A stretch of DNA of 64,000 bases from Thiobius zoothamnicola (GTDB lineage Bacteria > Pseudomonadota > Gammaproteobacteria > Chromatiales > Chromatiaceae), in NCBI GenBank assembly GCA_963678215.1, contig OY782758.1:1984001-2048000 (forward strand), in the 5' to 3' direction. The position numbers and the translations under genes are program-made. The notes under the pieces were generated by a model. It saw only the letters and a program-made list of their open reading frames with translations, made no database searches and had not been told where the DNA came from. How positions within the stretch are numbered: the first letter of the stretch is position 1; the number at the start of each line of letters is the position of its first letter. This document shows, one piece after another, positions 1 to 8,449 of this stretch.

Positions 1-2
1 CC

Positions 3-89
3 ACTGAAAAGGATCAGCGGGAGAGTTATCAGCGTATCGCGCCGGATACTGCAAAAGGGTTGTACTTGGTGCCTAAGGTTGTCGAGTAG
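3..89 (+). CDS. C-terminal fragment of an unidentified protein
   Basis: An open frame runs in from the left edge and stops at TAG 87-89; the last visible residues are ...GLYLVPKVVE. It has the base composition of neighbouring genes and no stop before the edge. The fragment is too short to identify. It lies 158 bases before gatA, in the place where gatC would often be, but does not look like GatC. Confidence 0.35.
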   Translation, partial: TEKDQRESYQRIAPDTAKGLYLVPKVVE

Positions 90-247
90 ATCAGGGATTG
101 TTTTCAATCACCGCTCAGCATGATAAATAGCGCGCCATCTTGTTTGCCGGGATGTTAATCATGTCTCCTGATTTGTCGCCTATATCCAGATTGCTGAAAG
201 CCGTGCTTTTTAGAGTCCGTTGATGAGTCCTATTAAGAAATTTTGTT

Positions 248-1705
248 ATGCATGAGAAAACTCTGGCCGAATTGGCCGCCGGATTGCGGGTGGGCGAATA
301 CTCCAGCGTTGAGTTGACCCGACACTATCTGGGTCGTATTGCTCAATACGATGCCAGGTTGAACAGTTTTATCACCGTCACTGCGGAGCAAGCATTGGCT
401 GACGCCGCTGCGGCTGATGACAGATTGGCCCAAGGCGAAACAGGTTTGTTGACTGGCATACCTATCGCCTATAAGGATATTTTCTGCACCGAAGGCGTTA
501 AAACCAGTTGCGGTTCTTATATGCTGGATAATTTCATTGCGCCTTATGATGCGACGGTTGTCAGCAATTTACGGGATGCGGGCGTTGTGATGTTGGGTAA
601 AACCAATATGGATGAATTCGCCATGGGTTCCACCAATGAATCCAGCCATTATGGCCCGGTATTAAATCCCTGGGATACGGATTGCGTGCCTGGCGGTTCG
701 TCGGGCGGCTCGGCCACGGCAGTGGCGGCCAGGTTGTCTGCCGCAGCGATTGGCACGGACACGGGGGGCTCTGTCCGCCAGCCAGCGGCACTGACGGGTT
801 TGACCGGGTTGAAACCGACTTATGGGCGATGTTCGCGTTGGGGCATGGTGGCTTATGCCTCTTCATTGGATCAGGCAGGGCCGCTTGCTCAAACGGCTGA
901 AGATATTGCTATCGTATTGGGTGGCATGGCGGGTTTCGATGCCAAGGACTCGACCAGCGTGGATCATCCCGTGGATGATTATATGAGTGGTCTGGAAGCT
1001 GATCTCAAGGGTTTGAAGATCGGCCTGCCGAAAGAGTATTTTGGTGATGGTCTGGATGCCGAAGTCGCTGAAGCCGTGTTGCAGTCGGTGCGTGTTTATG
1101 AGTCCATGGGCGCGGAAATTGTGGATGTCTCACTACGATATAACCAGCCTGCGGTGTCAGCTTATTATGTGGTCGCGCTGGCTGAGGCTTCTTCCAATTT
1201 ATCGCGTTATGACGGTGTGCGTTTCGGTCATCGTTGTGAAAATCCGCAGGATCTGGCTGATTTGTATAAACGGTCGCGTTCCGAAGGATTTGGCGCAGAG
1301 GTCAAGCGTCGGATTATGTTGGGTTGTTATACTCTGTCTGCTGGTTATTACGATGCCTATTATCTGAAGGCGCAGAAGATTCGACGCTTGATCGCCGATG
1401 ACTTCCGCCGCGTATTGCAGGAAGTGGATTTGATCGTCGGCCCAGTGACCCCGTACAGTCGCTTACCAATCGGCCAGATGATGGATGACCCGATCCGTAT
1501 GTACCTGGGGGATATTTACACGGTGACCGCCAATTTGTCGGGTTTACCCGCCATCAGCTATCCGGTTGGCCGGTCTCAGGCAGGCATGCCGATCGGCGCG
1601 CAAATGATTGGTGATTATTGGCGGGAAGGTCAGTTGCTGAGCGTCGCACATCAGTATCAGCAGCAAACGCATTGGCGTCAAATGCCAACGATGTTTGCCG
1701 CATAG
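248..1705 (+). CDS. gatA: Aspartyl/glutamyl-tRNA amidotransferase subunit A
   Basis: GatA is the glutaminase/amidase subunit of the cytoplasmic GatCAB complex, which converts misacylated Glu-tRNA(Gln) or Asp-tRNA(Asn) to the amides. At 485 residues it has normal family length. The amidase-signature triad is visible: Lys76 (in IAYKD), Ser151 (in GGSSGGSA) and Ser175 (in DTGGSVRQP). The segment LTGLKPTYGR and the C-terminal LSAGYYDAYYLKAQK are typical of true GatA rather than other amidases. The ATG at 248 has only a weak ribosome site. gatC and gatB are not adjacent; the next gene, with no gap, is an asparaginase. The organism also carries glnS at 38.9 kb, so the complex would be needed mainly for Asn-tRNA if no asparaginyl-tRNA synthetase exists (inference). 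Confidence 0.93.
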   Translation: MHEKTLAELAAGLRVGEYSSVELTRHYLGRIAQYDARLNSFITVTAEQALADAAAADDRLAQGETGLLTGIPIAYKDIFCTEGVKTSCGSYMLDNFIAPYDATVVSNLRDAGVVMLGKTNMDEFAMGSTNESSHYGPVLNPWDTDCVPGGSSGGSATAVAARLSAAAIGTDTGGSVRQPAALTGLTGLKPTYGRCSRWGMVAYASSLDQAGPLAQTAEDIAIVLGGMAGFDAKDSTSVDHPVDDYMSGLEADLKGLKIGLPKEYFGDGLDAEVAEAVLQSVRVYESMGAEIVDVSLRYNQPAVSAYYVVALAEASSNLSRYDGVRFGHRCENPQDLADLYKRSRSEGFGAEVKRRIMLGCYTLSAGYYDAYYLKAQKIRRLIADDFRRVLQEVDLIVGPVTPYSRLPIGQMMDDPIRMYLGDIYTVTANLSGLPAISYPVGRSQAGMPIGAQMIGDYWREGQLLSVAHQYQQQTHWRQMPTMFAA

Positions 1706-1708
1706 GTG

Positions 1709-2860
1709 ATGAGAACCCGGGTTTATGTGCTCTATGCTGGCGGCACTATTGGCATGCTGCCCAGGCGGCCAGATGATTTAGGCAGCCCTTTGGAACCGGG
1801 TTCTTTAGCAGCCTTATTGGATTTTTTACCGGACTTCATGCCTCTGCCGCCGGATGGCGGACTGATACGTAATCAATTAAGGCTCTCTGGTGGGCGCCTC
1901 ATTGATTTGACCTGGGGCAGTATTCAACCGGTTGATTCCGCCAATATCACCCCACAGCATTGGCACCAGATCGCAAACCGGCTTCATGATATTTACCATG
2001 CGTATGAGGGCTTCGTGGTGCTGCATGGCACCGATACCATGGCCTATACCAGTTCTGCGCTGAGTTTCCTATTGAAAAATCTGGCCAAGCCCGTAGTGCT
2101 GACTGGGTCGCAATTGCCAATTTCCGCGCAGCGAACAGATGCTGTTTTTAACTTGATCAACGCGATTCATGTCGCGGCTTATCAGGTGACTCATATTCCG
2201 CTTATTCCTGAAGTCGTGATTGTGTTCGCGAATCAAATATTGCGCGGTAATCGCGCGACCAAAATCAGCTCCTCGGCTTTGGCGGGTTTTGAGTCGCCGA
2301 ATTTTCCTCCACTTGGGCGAATTGACGAACAGATCAAAGTGGACGTCAATCAGCTTCAGCCGCTTCCACAGTCGTCTGATGCGTTCTGTGTTGCAACTGA
2401 TCTGATGGAGGGTGTTTTTGATATAACGGTGTTTCCAGGGCTGACTGAGAGCCCTGCGCGCCATATTTTCCTCAATAAAACCGTCCAAGGCTTGGTGATG
2501 CGTACTTATGGCACTGGGAATGCGCCTGCTGAAGCTTGGTTTCTCAATATGCTGCGCCAATCCATCAATGGTGATACCTGGTCTGATGCATCAGGCGAAT
2601 TACAGCCGCAGGTTTTAACGGCAGGGCGGTTAATTGTCAGTGTGTCACAATGTCTGCAAGGTGGCGTCAGGATGGGGTTATATGCATCCGGCGATGATTT
2701 GTTAAAGCGGGGGGTTCTATCGGGTCTGGATATGACACCTGAAGCCGCGTTGACTAAGCTGATGTGGGTTTTAGGTGCTTATCAAAGCAGGACGGAGCGC
2801 ATCACGCAGATGCAAATCAACCAATGCGGCGAGCAAGCTGAAGTCAACAAGGCTCATTGA
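1709..2860 (+). CDS. ansA: L-asparaginase, type I (cytoplasmic)
   Basis: The protein (383 residues) hydrolyses L-asparagine to aspartate and ammonia. Both catalytic threonine motifs are present: YAGGTIGM near the N-terminus and LHGTDTMAYTS around residue 112, followed by VLTGSQLPI, which holds the conserved active-site region. No signal peptide is seen, which fits the cytoplasmic type I (AnsA-like) class. A GTG at 1706 directly abuts the gatA stop; I prefer the ATG at 1709. The zero-gap arrangement implies co-transcription with gatA. The archaeal GatD subunit is also asparaginase-like, but this protein lacks an obvious GatD N-terminal extension, so free asparaginase is the better call. Confidence 0.88.
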   Translation: MRTRVYVLYAGGTIGMLPRRPDDLGSPLEPGSLAALLDFLPDFMPLPPDGGLIRNQLRLSGGRLIDLTWGSIQPVDSANITPQHWHQIANRLHDIYHAYEGFVVLHGTDTMAYTSSALSFLLKNLAKPVVLTGSQLPISAQRTDAVFNLINAIHVAAYQVTHIPLIPEVVIVFANQILRGNRATKISSSALAGFESPNFPPLGRIDEQIKVDVNQLQPLPQSSDAFCVATDLMEGVFDITVFPGLTESPARHIFLNKTVQGLVMRTYGTGNAPAEAWFLNMLRQSINGDTWSDASGELQPQVLTAGRLIVSVSQCLQGGVRMGLYASGDDLLKRGVLSGLDMTPEAALTKLMWVLGAYQSRTERITQMQINQCGEQAEVNKAH

Positions 2861-3009
2861 CCTGATAGGACAGCGCGCAAGTGCTTGATGATATGACGCA
2901 TTGTTTTTCGGGTGTGTGCAGGGATAGAGGGTGCCAAATGTCATTCGATAGCAAAGTCGCTGACGATGCGTTGTCAATACCGGCAAAGGCTCACGGTACC
3001 TTGGAGAAA

Positions 3010-5316
3010 TTATTTCCCTGGCCTTAGCAAGCCGCCTAGTCCCATATTGTCCAATACTCTTTCCAGAAATTGACGTACTTGCTCCGCATTTTCTTTTTGC
3101 AGAGCGATTGCAAGCAATTGTCGCGCCCGCACTTGGCTGAAGCTGCGTAATACCCATTTCACTCTGAGCAGGCTGCCTGCGCTCATGCTGAGGCTATCCA
3201 CGCCCAGGCCGAGCATCAGCACGGTGGCTAGCGGGTTGCCTGCCAGTTCGCCGCAAACGCTGACGGGTTTGTTCATGGCTTTGGCGTGGTCAACAATTTG
3301 TTTAAGCGCGTGTAATACGGCGGGATGCAAGTCATCATACAAGTCTGCGACTCTGGGGTTGTTGCGATCCACCGCCAGTAAATATTGCGTGAGATCATTG
3401 GTGCCGATGGAAATAAAGTCAACCCGACGCGCCAGCGCTGCCATTTGATAAACGGCGGATGGCACTTCAATCATCACGCCAATGGGTGGCATGGTGACTG
3501 GCAGCTTTTCTTCCAATAACTCGTCATGCGCGCGTTGAATGAGTTCAAGCAGTTCATCCACTTCGTTCACATGTGTAATCATGGGCAACATGATTTGCAA
3601 ATTTCCGTGCCCCAGATCAGCTTGCAGCATGGCACGAATTTGGGTGAGAAAGATTTCCGGGTGTTGCAGCGAAATGCGTATGCCTCGCCAGCCGAGAAAA
3701 GGGTTTTGCTCATTCACCGGAAAGTAAGAGAGGGATTTATCGCCGCCAATATCCAGCGTGCGCAGAATCACTGGACGCGGCTCGAAGGCTTCCAGCACGC
3801 GTTTATAGTTCATCATCTGTTCGGTTTCCGAGGGGAAACGGTCACGGATCATGAAGGGGAGTTCGGTGCGATACAGGCCGATACCTTCGGCTTCTGCCTG
3901 ATTGGGGCCACCTGTTTCATTGATCAGTCCGGTATTCAGGTAAAGCGGAATATGTACGCCATCTGCTGTTTCCGCTGACAAGCCGCGCATGGCTTCAACC
4001 TCGGCGCTTAAAGCGCGTTCCTGATTGAGCAGGCGGGCATATTCTTCACGCACTGAGGGCAGGGGTTCAACATATAATCTGCCGCGATAGCCATCAATAA
4101 TCAGGGCGCGGTTCTGCATACGCCCGACTGGCATGTTGGTGACACCCATAATGGCGGGTACGCCGATCGCGCGTGCGAGAATCGCCGCGTGGGAAGAACT
4201 GGAGCCTTGAGCTGACACTACGCCGACAAGTTTTTCCTGGGGGACCTCAGCCAGTTGTATCGCACTGATCTCATCGCCAACCAAAATGGTGTGTTCTGGA
4301 TAATCCATCCGGATCGAGGGTTCATTTTGCAGTTGGGTAAGAATACGCCGCCCTAAATCCCGTATGTCCGTAGCCCGTTCGCGCAAGTAGGCATCTTCCA
4401 TGTCTTCAAATATTCGCGCATGGGTTTGGATGGTTTGACGCAAAGCGGCTGGTGCCCATTGGCCCTGTTGGATGCGTTCTAACGTATGGTTCAGCAAGGT
4501 GTCGCTGTTCAGCATCAGGATTAAGGCGTCAAATAAGGCACGATCTTCCACAGGCAAGCGCGGATCAAGGTTTTCCTGTAAATGGCGTAATTCGATGGAG
4601 ACTTGTTCGACTGCGAGGCGGAATCTGTCGCATTCGGCGTCAATATCGCTGGCTTGATGGTCCGGGACCGCATCCAGGTTGGAGGATCGATAAGTCACGA
4701 CGCCTTGTCCGATCGCTACGCCGGTATTACCGGATCGTCCATTCAGGAAATGATTGATTGAATGGTTGCCCTGAATCAGTTTTTCCAATTCGCCGCTGGC
4801 GCGCGCATAGGTGATGGCACCGGCCAGTTGGGCCGCCAAGGTGAAGATAAAAGTGACTTCGGTTTCATTGAATTCGCGGGTCTCTTGTTGGCGTACCACG
4901 ATGACGCCTAATACGCGCCGATTTTGAATAATCGGCGCGCCGAGAAAGCCGCGATAATGGGTTTCACCTGTGTCGGATATTCGCACGTAACGCGGGTGCA
5001 GGGATGCGTCGGCCAGATTGACAGATTCGGCGCGTTCGGTGACGAGTCCCACCAAACCACGTCCAATCGGTAGACGGACTTTGCCGATTGACTCGGCGCG
5101 TAAACCATCACTCGCCATGAGTACATTGGCGCGATTGTCATCATCGGTAAGATAAATCGAACAAACATTGCATTGGATGGCTTGTTTGACCCGGGTGACG
5201 ATCAAATGCAATGCCTGTTGCAGATCGGGTGCCGTATTAACGGCTTGGACAATGTTGTGTAAGGTTTCGAGCATGAGGTGCTTCAGCGTGTGGGCGGTTG
5301 GTGTTTGATCAGGCAA
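3010..5316 (-). CDS. ptsP: Phosphoenolpyruvate-protein phosphotransferase PtsP (EI-Ntr)
   Basis: PtsP is enzyme I of the nitrogen phosphotransferase system; it autophosphorylates from PEP and passes phosphate to NPr. The 768 residues comprise an N-terminal GAF domain (about 15-165), the EI helical and phosphohistidine domains with the active-site His near residue 375 in GSSSSHAAILARAIG, and a PEP-utilising TIM barrel with GIRISLQHPEIF and ISIGTNDLTQY. Length matches GAF-bearing PtsP rather than the ~570-residue sugar enzyme I. An internal ATG at 5274 (MLETLHNIV) aligns better with the usual family start, so the first 14 residues are uncertain. It converges with the asparaginase gene; rppH, its common neighbour, is absent. 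Confidence 0.93.
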   Translation of the reverse strand: MPDQTPTAHTLKHLMLETLHNIVQAVNTAPDLQQALHLIVTRVKQAIQCNVCSIYLTDDDNRANVLMASDGLRAESIGKVRLPIGRGLVGLVTERAESVNLADASLHPRYVRISDTGETHYRGFLGAPIIQNRRVLGVIVVRQQETREFNETEVTFIFTLAAQLAGAITYARASGELEKLIQGNHSINHFLNGRSGNTGVAIGQGVVTYRSSNLDAVPDHQASDIDAECDRFRLAVEQVSIELRHLQENLDPRLPVEDRALFDALILMLNSDTLLNHTLERIQQGQWAPAALRQTIQTHARIFEDMEDAYLRERATDIRDLGRRILTQLQNEPSIRMDYPEHTILVGDEISAIQLAEVPQEKLVGVVSAQGSSSSHAAILARAIGVPAIMGVTNMPVGRMQNRALIIDGYRGRLYVEPLPSVREEYARLLNQERALSAEVEAMRGLSAETADGVHIPLYLNTGLINETGGPNQAEAEGIGLYRTELPFMIRDRFPSETEQMMNYKRVLEAFEPRPVILRTLDIGGDKSLSYFPVNEQNPFLGWRGIRISLQHPEIFLTQIRAMLQADLGHGNLQIMLPMITHVNEVDELLELIQRAHDELLEEKLPVTMPPIGVMIEVPSAVYQMAALARRVDFISIGTNDLTQYLLAVDRNNPRVADLYDDLHPAVLHALKQIVDHAKAMNKPVSVCGELAGNPLATVLMLGLGVDSLSMSAGSLLRVKWVLRSFSQVRARQLLAIALQKENAEQVRQFLERVLDNMGLGGLLRPGK

Positions 5317-5346
5317 TCCATGCGGTGAACTTCATTAGGTTAAATG

Positions 5347-5388
5347 AACGTGGGTTTTGGATAAGAGGGGTTAAAAAGGCTTCTGTTT
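5347..5388 (+). repeat. Inverted repeat copy 1 (island boundary)
   Basis: This 42-base stretch, including TTTTGGATAAGAGGGG and AAAAGGCTTCTGTT, recurs in inverted orientation at 8410-8449 with a few mismatches. The two copies enclose the accessory segment with HicAB and the DUF5677 cassette. Copy 1 lies just upstream of ptsP and directly abuts the IS5-type mini-element. Confidence 0.75.
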
Positions 5389-5389
5389 A

Positions 5390-5660
5390 GAACCTGTTTA
5401 CACTTTTCGTAATAATAAGGTGAGAAAAGCCAAGTCAACGGATTGTAAACTGGTATTGAGTTTTCGTTCGCAGTTTTTCCATAACCTGCGGCATTTGTTC
5501 AACCCAGCAAATGACCGCTCGACGCCGCAACGGTTGGGAATCACAGCAAAGGCATGCGATTCACGCCGCTTTGCCAACTCTTGGTGGTTCTCACCGTTTG
5601 GCCTCATCAATGTATTTGGTATGTTTGTTCAGGTTCCACCATCAGATCGTAAACAGGCTC
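5390..5660 (-). mobile_element. Deleted IS5-family element with terminal inverted repeats
   Basis: The ends are GAACCTGTTTAC (5390-5401) and GTAAACAGGCTC (5649-5660), inverted repeats differing at one position, each flanked by TA (5388-5389 and 5661-5662), as expected for this group's target duplication. Between them only the 3' end of a transposase gene remains. The element is therefore a 271-base internal deletion derivative that could still be mobilised in trans. Confidence 0.75.
5398..5610 (-). pseudogene. IS5-family transposase, C-terminal fragment
   Basis: The minus-strand frame contains VERSFAGLNKCRRLWKNCER followed by a run of hydrophobic residues ending LLLRKV. This is the C-terminal end (catalytic Glu region) of IS427/IS1031-type DDE transposases, usually written VERTFAWL.RCRRL. 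The first DDE residues are missing, so it cannot be active. The fragment ends just inside the left terminal repeat. Confidence 0.75.
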
Positions 5661-5795
5661 TAAGGCCTAATGTCGTGCTGAGTGGCGTCTGCCTTGGGCT
5701 ATCACGTCATGCGCGTTATGTACTACATTGCCAAACAAAATACAGTGATTGGTGGGTATATGAAGACTGAAATGCTAAGCACCTGAATTGACTAG

Positions 5796-6038
5796 GGTAC
5801 TAAATTAGCATTTACCAACGTTTGCGAGGATATGGGCTTAAGCCCCTCGCAAGCCATAAAACTTTTTGCTAAAGCTGTGGTGAATTATGGTGGCATACCC
5901 TTAGCGCTGAGAGCTAAACAGCCGAACGTTTTGACCGTTAAAGCCATTGAAGAGTTAGAAGCAGGCCAAGGACAAACGGCTGCAAGCGTCGATGAGCCAC
6001 TTGAAAGTTTAGGTGCTGTCAAGTTATACGATGCTTAA
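5796..6038 (+). pseudogene. RelB/DinJ-type antitoxin, 5'-truncated
   Basis: The frame reads ...TNVCEDMGLSPSQAIKLFAKAVVNYGG, the recognition helix region of RelB/DinJ antitoxins (ribbon-helix-helix proteins that neutralise RelE/YafQ RNases). The usual ~20 N-terminal residues carrying the DNA-binding strand are absent: an in-frame TAG (5793-5795) lies shortly upstream. An ATG at 5832 could give a 68-residue product. No toxin gene follows, so this looks like a relic. Confidence 0.55.
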
Positions 6039-6106
6039 ATTTATAAGATTGATGAAAATACTTTGAAGCCTGCAAGAATTGGGAGTCATCCTGATTTGTA
6101 AAGCAC

Positions 6107-6439
6107 TTATAGATGAGCCGCCTTACCTAAAACCTCAGCAGCCCACTGATTAATGCTTTTTCCCTTAACCTGAGAGGCAGTAGCAACGGCGGCATGAATA
6201 TCCGGGCTTATGCGCAACATCAAATTACCGGAATAGGGTTTTTGCGGCTGCTCCCCACGTTCTTCACAAACCGCAAGGTAGTGATCAACCGCCTCGTGGA
6301 AATACTCTCTCAACTCGTTAACCGTTGATCCATGAAAACTCACAATATCCCGAATACCAGCAAGATGCCCTACGAATATTCCATCGTCATCATCGTATTC
6401 GATACGTGCCGTGTAGCCGTTGTAGGTCATGCTGTTCAT
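6107..6439 (-). CDS. hicB: HicB-family antitoxin
   Basis: The 110-residue protein begins with the HicB fold (YNGYTARIEYDDDDGIFVGHLAGI, partial RNase-H-like domain) and ends with a helix-turn/ribbon-helix segment (LRISPDIHAAVATASQVKGKSINQWA) that binds its operator. HicB neutralises the mRNA interferase HicA. It follows hicA with a four-base overlap, so the pair is translationally coupled. Order toxin-antitoxin is usual for hicAB. The pair lies inside the accessory island near integron cassette remnants. Confidence 0.88.
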   Translation of the reverse strand: MNSMTYNGYTARIEYDDDDGIFVGHLAGIRDIVSFHGSTVNELREYFHEAVDHYLAVCEERGEQPQKPYSGNLMLRISPDIHAAVATASQVKGKSINQWAAEVLGKAAHL

Positions 6440-6690
6440 GGGGTAACTCCTGCGTTTGTCAAAAAATTGCGAGCATCTTTCACTCTGTATTTGAGTGCCT
6501 CTTTTCCGGGATGTGGACGATGCACATCCAGTTTTTCGCCATTTAGAGTAAACGATACCCGGGAACCGCTGCGCTCATTGAGTTCAGCACCCAATGCCAA
6601 GAATAAGGCTTCGATTTTGCGCCACTCCAGATTATCGTTAACCGGTTCGGAAAAGATGATTTCGAGCGTCTTTCTGTGCTTGCTGTTCAT
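6436..6690 (-). CDS. hicA: HicA-family toxin (mRNA interferase)
   Basis: HicA toxins are small double-stranded-RNA-binding-fold RNases that cleave mRNA. This one has 84 residues with the family features: IEALFLALGAELNERSGSRV and the catalytic His-containing VHRPHPGKEA. A perfect palindrome (6701-6715) lies directly before the start, as expected for HicB autoregulation. The gene overlaps hicB by four bases. It appears intact. Confidence 0.87.
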   Translation of the reverse strand: MNSKHRKTLEIIFSEPVNDNLEWRKIEALFLALGAELNERSGSRVSFTLNGEKLDVHRPHPGKEALKYRVKDARNFLTNAGVTP

Positions 6691-6700
6691 AGGCTAATGA

Positions 6701-6715
6701 TATCATTATATGATA
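6701..6715. promoter_or_regulatory. Palindromic operator upstream of hicA
   Basis: TATCAT-TAT-ATGATA is a perfect inverted repeat 11 bases before the hicA start codon. HicB proteins repress their own operon by binding palindromes in this position, so this is the likely operator (inference). Confidence 0.55.
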
Positions 6716-6734
6716 GCGGACTTGGAAGTTAGAT

Positions 6735-6780
6735 GCCAAGCAACTTTGCTGGAGGGATCAACTGGAGTTACTTGTTATAC
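6735..6780 (-). repeat. attC-like site remnant downstream of the DUF5677 gene
   Basis: Read on the minus strand, the stretch begins GTATAACAAGTAACTCCAG, an R''-L'' half-site, and overlaps the stop of the DUF5677 gene. The opposite half (CCAAGCAACTTTGCTGG on the plus strand) is only partly complementary and lacks a clean R' box. Crucially, GTATAAC is the complement of GTTATAC, the R' box at the start of the same cassette (8079-8085), as integron chemistry requires. Confidence 0.5.
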
Positions 6781-8047
6781 GCTTTTTTTCCACAGATTCT
6801 AAAAATAACTTTTCTTCATTAACAACGGTATTTTCGATCTTTTTCTCTAATTTCATCAACATCCTGCTTGTAACTATTGTATCCATGTTGGGGCTTTCCT
6901 TTAAGATCAGGTTTGTTGTTATTTGTGATAATGAAATCGCTGTAAATCTGCAAGGTTCTACTAAGCCTAAATTACTTGGCCCTGCAGGCAAGGCAGTATC
7001 TGTTTCATGCAGACCTAAGCGAAAAAAAAGACTTCTGGAACCTGCATGCACATTATAACTAGCCATTTTATAGTAGGGTCTAAAATGATCTAAATCTATA
7101 GATTCCTCGATATCCCTAAAAGTGAGTTTGTTTTTATTGAGTATAGATGAAGCCCAGCCGTAGCCGCCTTTTTTGTATTCAGAGCCATATTTTTCATCGA
7201 GTTCTTGAATATCAGAATATATTTCTGCCATCTTTGAATCTGGTATTTTCTCTTGTCCAAGAATTTCAGCATATTCTTGAAACTGAATAGCTGCCTTATA
7301 ACTTTCAACAATCTGGTAATCTAAGTATCTTTTTGCGACATTATTCCCATGCTCAGATATAAAGTAGCTAATAATTGATATTTCATGCAACGACCTCCAT
7401 CTAGCATGTGCCCCATCAGCGAATCCTGACCTTAGTAGAGTTAATATTTCTGATGAAGTCTGACAAGCTTTAGCATGTAACCGGAACAATGCTTCATAGA
7501 GATAGTTGTTTTTATCTGATATTTGAACATTTTCATTGTGATACTTGTCGCCAGCCTCTAAAGATGTGGTTATTAGTGCCTCTAGGAGATCTAATGAATT
7601 TCCCCATATTTCATTGATTCCTCCAATTAACTGATCATGTTCAAATTGGTGTGGAGCAAGATAAAGGTCTAATTCATCATATATTTTATTTAGTAAGTAA
7701 TCTGCTATTTCATTAGCAGAATTAAGCACTATCTCTGGGAACTCCTTATTAAATATTTTAATTTTCTTTGAAATTCCTTCTGTAAGGCTTTCAAAGATAA
7801 GCCTTACATCCTTTTTTGACTCTTCTTCGTTGATGTAGCCGGCAGCATCTAACTGTTCATCTGAGAGGTTTATGCTAATAGAGCCTTGCGGGTTCGGGTA
7901 AATTTGTTTTACCAAGTTAATTAGTTGGTTGCTTTCTAAATCTATTTTTATCTTTTCAAATTCGTCACGAATATAGTTGCCCAGAAACGTTTCTGGATTT
8001 GTTTTCTCAGCGATTAGATCATCAAACAGTTCTTGTATTTCATTCAT
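6758..8047 (-). CDS. DUF5677-domain protein (integron cassette gene)
   Basis: The 429-residue protein has no signal peptide and is rich in Asn, Lys, Ile and Glu. The central part (LLRSGFADGAHARWRSLHEISIISYFISEHG) is the signature of DUF5677, an uncharacterised helical family found in mobile islands; its biochemical activity is unknown. The gene is markedly more AT-rich than its neighbours, a sign of transfer. It is preceded 32 bases upstream by a full attC site and its stop overlaps an attC half-site, so it is a complete integron-type cassette. A defence or stress role is possible from context only. Confidence 0.75.
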   Translation of the reverse strand: MNEIQELFDDLIAEKTNPETFLGNYIRDEFEKIKIDLESNQLINLVKQIYPNPQGSISINLSDEQLDAAGYINEEESKKDVRLIFESLTEGISKKIKIFNKEFPEIVLNSANEIADYLLNKIYDELDLYLAPHQFEHDQLIGGINEIWGNSLDLLEALITTSLEAGDKYHNENVQISDKNNYLYEALFRLHAKACQTSSEILTLLRSGFADGAHARWRSLHEISIISYFISEHGNNVAKRYLDYQIVESYKAAIQFQEYAEILGQEKIPDSKMAEIYSDIQELDEKYGSEYKKGGYGWASSILNKNKLTFRDIEESIDLDHFRPYYKMASYNVHAGSRSLFFRLGLHETDTALPAGPSNLGLVEPCRFTAISLSQITTNLILKESPNMDTIVTSRMLMKLEKKIENTVVNEEKLFLESVEKKRITSNSS

Positions 8048-8078
8048 ATGAAAATTTTAACTACATTCAGCTTTTTAC

Positions 8079-8192
8079 GTATAACGCCAAACTCAGCGGA
8101 ACCCAACGCGAAGCGGCGTTTGCGCAATAATGGCGGAGCCATGCGAAAAAATCTCCGCAGGGTTGGGGTTCTGCTGGAGTGCCTTGTTAGCC
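8079..8192 (-). repeat. Integron attC recombination site
   Basis: On the minus strand the site runs from GGCTAAC (R'') through AAGGCACTCCAGCAGAACC to GGTTCCGCTGAGTTTGGC and GTTATAC (R'). The two arms fold into a long imperfect hairpin with an unpaired extra C in one arm (ACTCCAGC against ACTCAGC), the extrahelical base that typifies attC. A central ATGGC..GCCAT stem lies in the loop. It separates a small upstream ORF from the DUF5677 cassette. Confidence 0.75.
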
Positions 8193-8369
8193 ATGCCTTA
8201 CGTAAATAAAGGAAAAATTTCCCTTGCTAGAGTAGTTGAGTATGGTATGCGTACCGCAAAGTACGTGTGTATCTTGCTTGTAAATCTTTTTATGCACGAG
8301 AATCCAAATATGCCAAGACCCTTTAATAGCTCCAGATCCGAAAGATCGTTCGCCAAATGAACCAACATG
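8187..8369 (-). CDS. Small hypothetical protein ending in attC
   Basis: A 60-codon frame starts at ATG 8367-8369 and ends with a TAA inside the R'' box of attC, the usual position for a cassette gene. The protein (MLVHLANDLSG...IYVRHG) matches nothing I recognise, and other frames here are also open, so this may not be coded. Its place on the cassette is the only real support. Confidence 0.25.
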   Translation of the reverse strand, partial: HVGSFGERSFGSGAIKGSWHIWILVHKKIYKQDTHVLCGTHTILNYSSKGNFSFIYVRHG

Positions 8370-8409
8370 GCTTCTGCCTCGGGAGGGTTAGAGACACAAA
8401 ATGTACCTG

Positions 8410-8449
8410 AACAGAAGCCTTTTCAGCCCTCTTATCCAAAATTCACGTT
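8410..8449 (-). repeat. Inverted repeat copy 2 (island boundary)
   Basis: The minus strand reads AACGTGAATTTTGGATAAGA then GGGCTGAAAAGGCTTCTGTT, matching copy 1 at 5347-5388 with few differences. It begins at the tyrA stop codon. The pair could have mediated inversion of, or insertion into, the enclosed 3 kb. Confidence 0.75.

Noticed and set aside
3526..3978. 150-codon plus-strand frame inside ptsP
   Set aside because: It is the antisense shadow of the conserved PEP-utilising domain.
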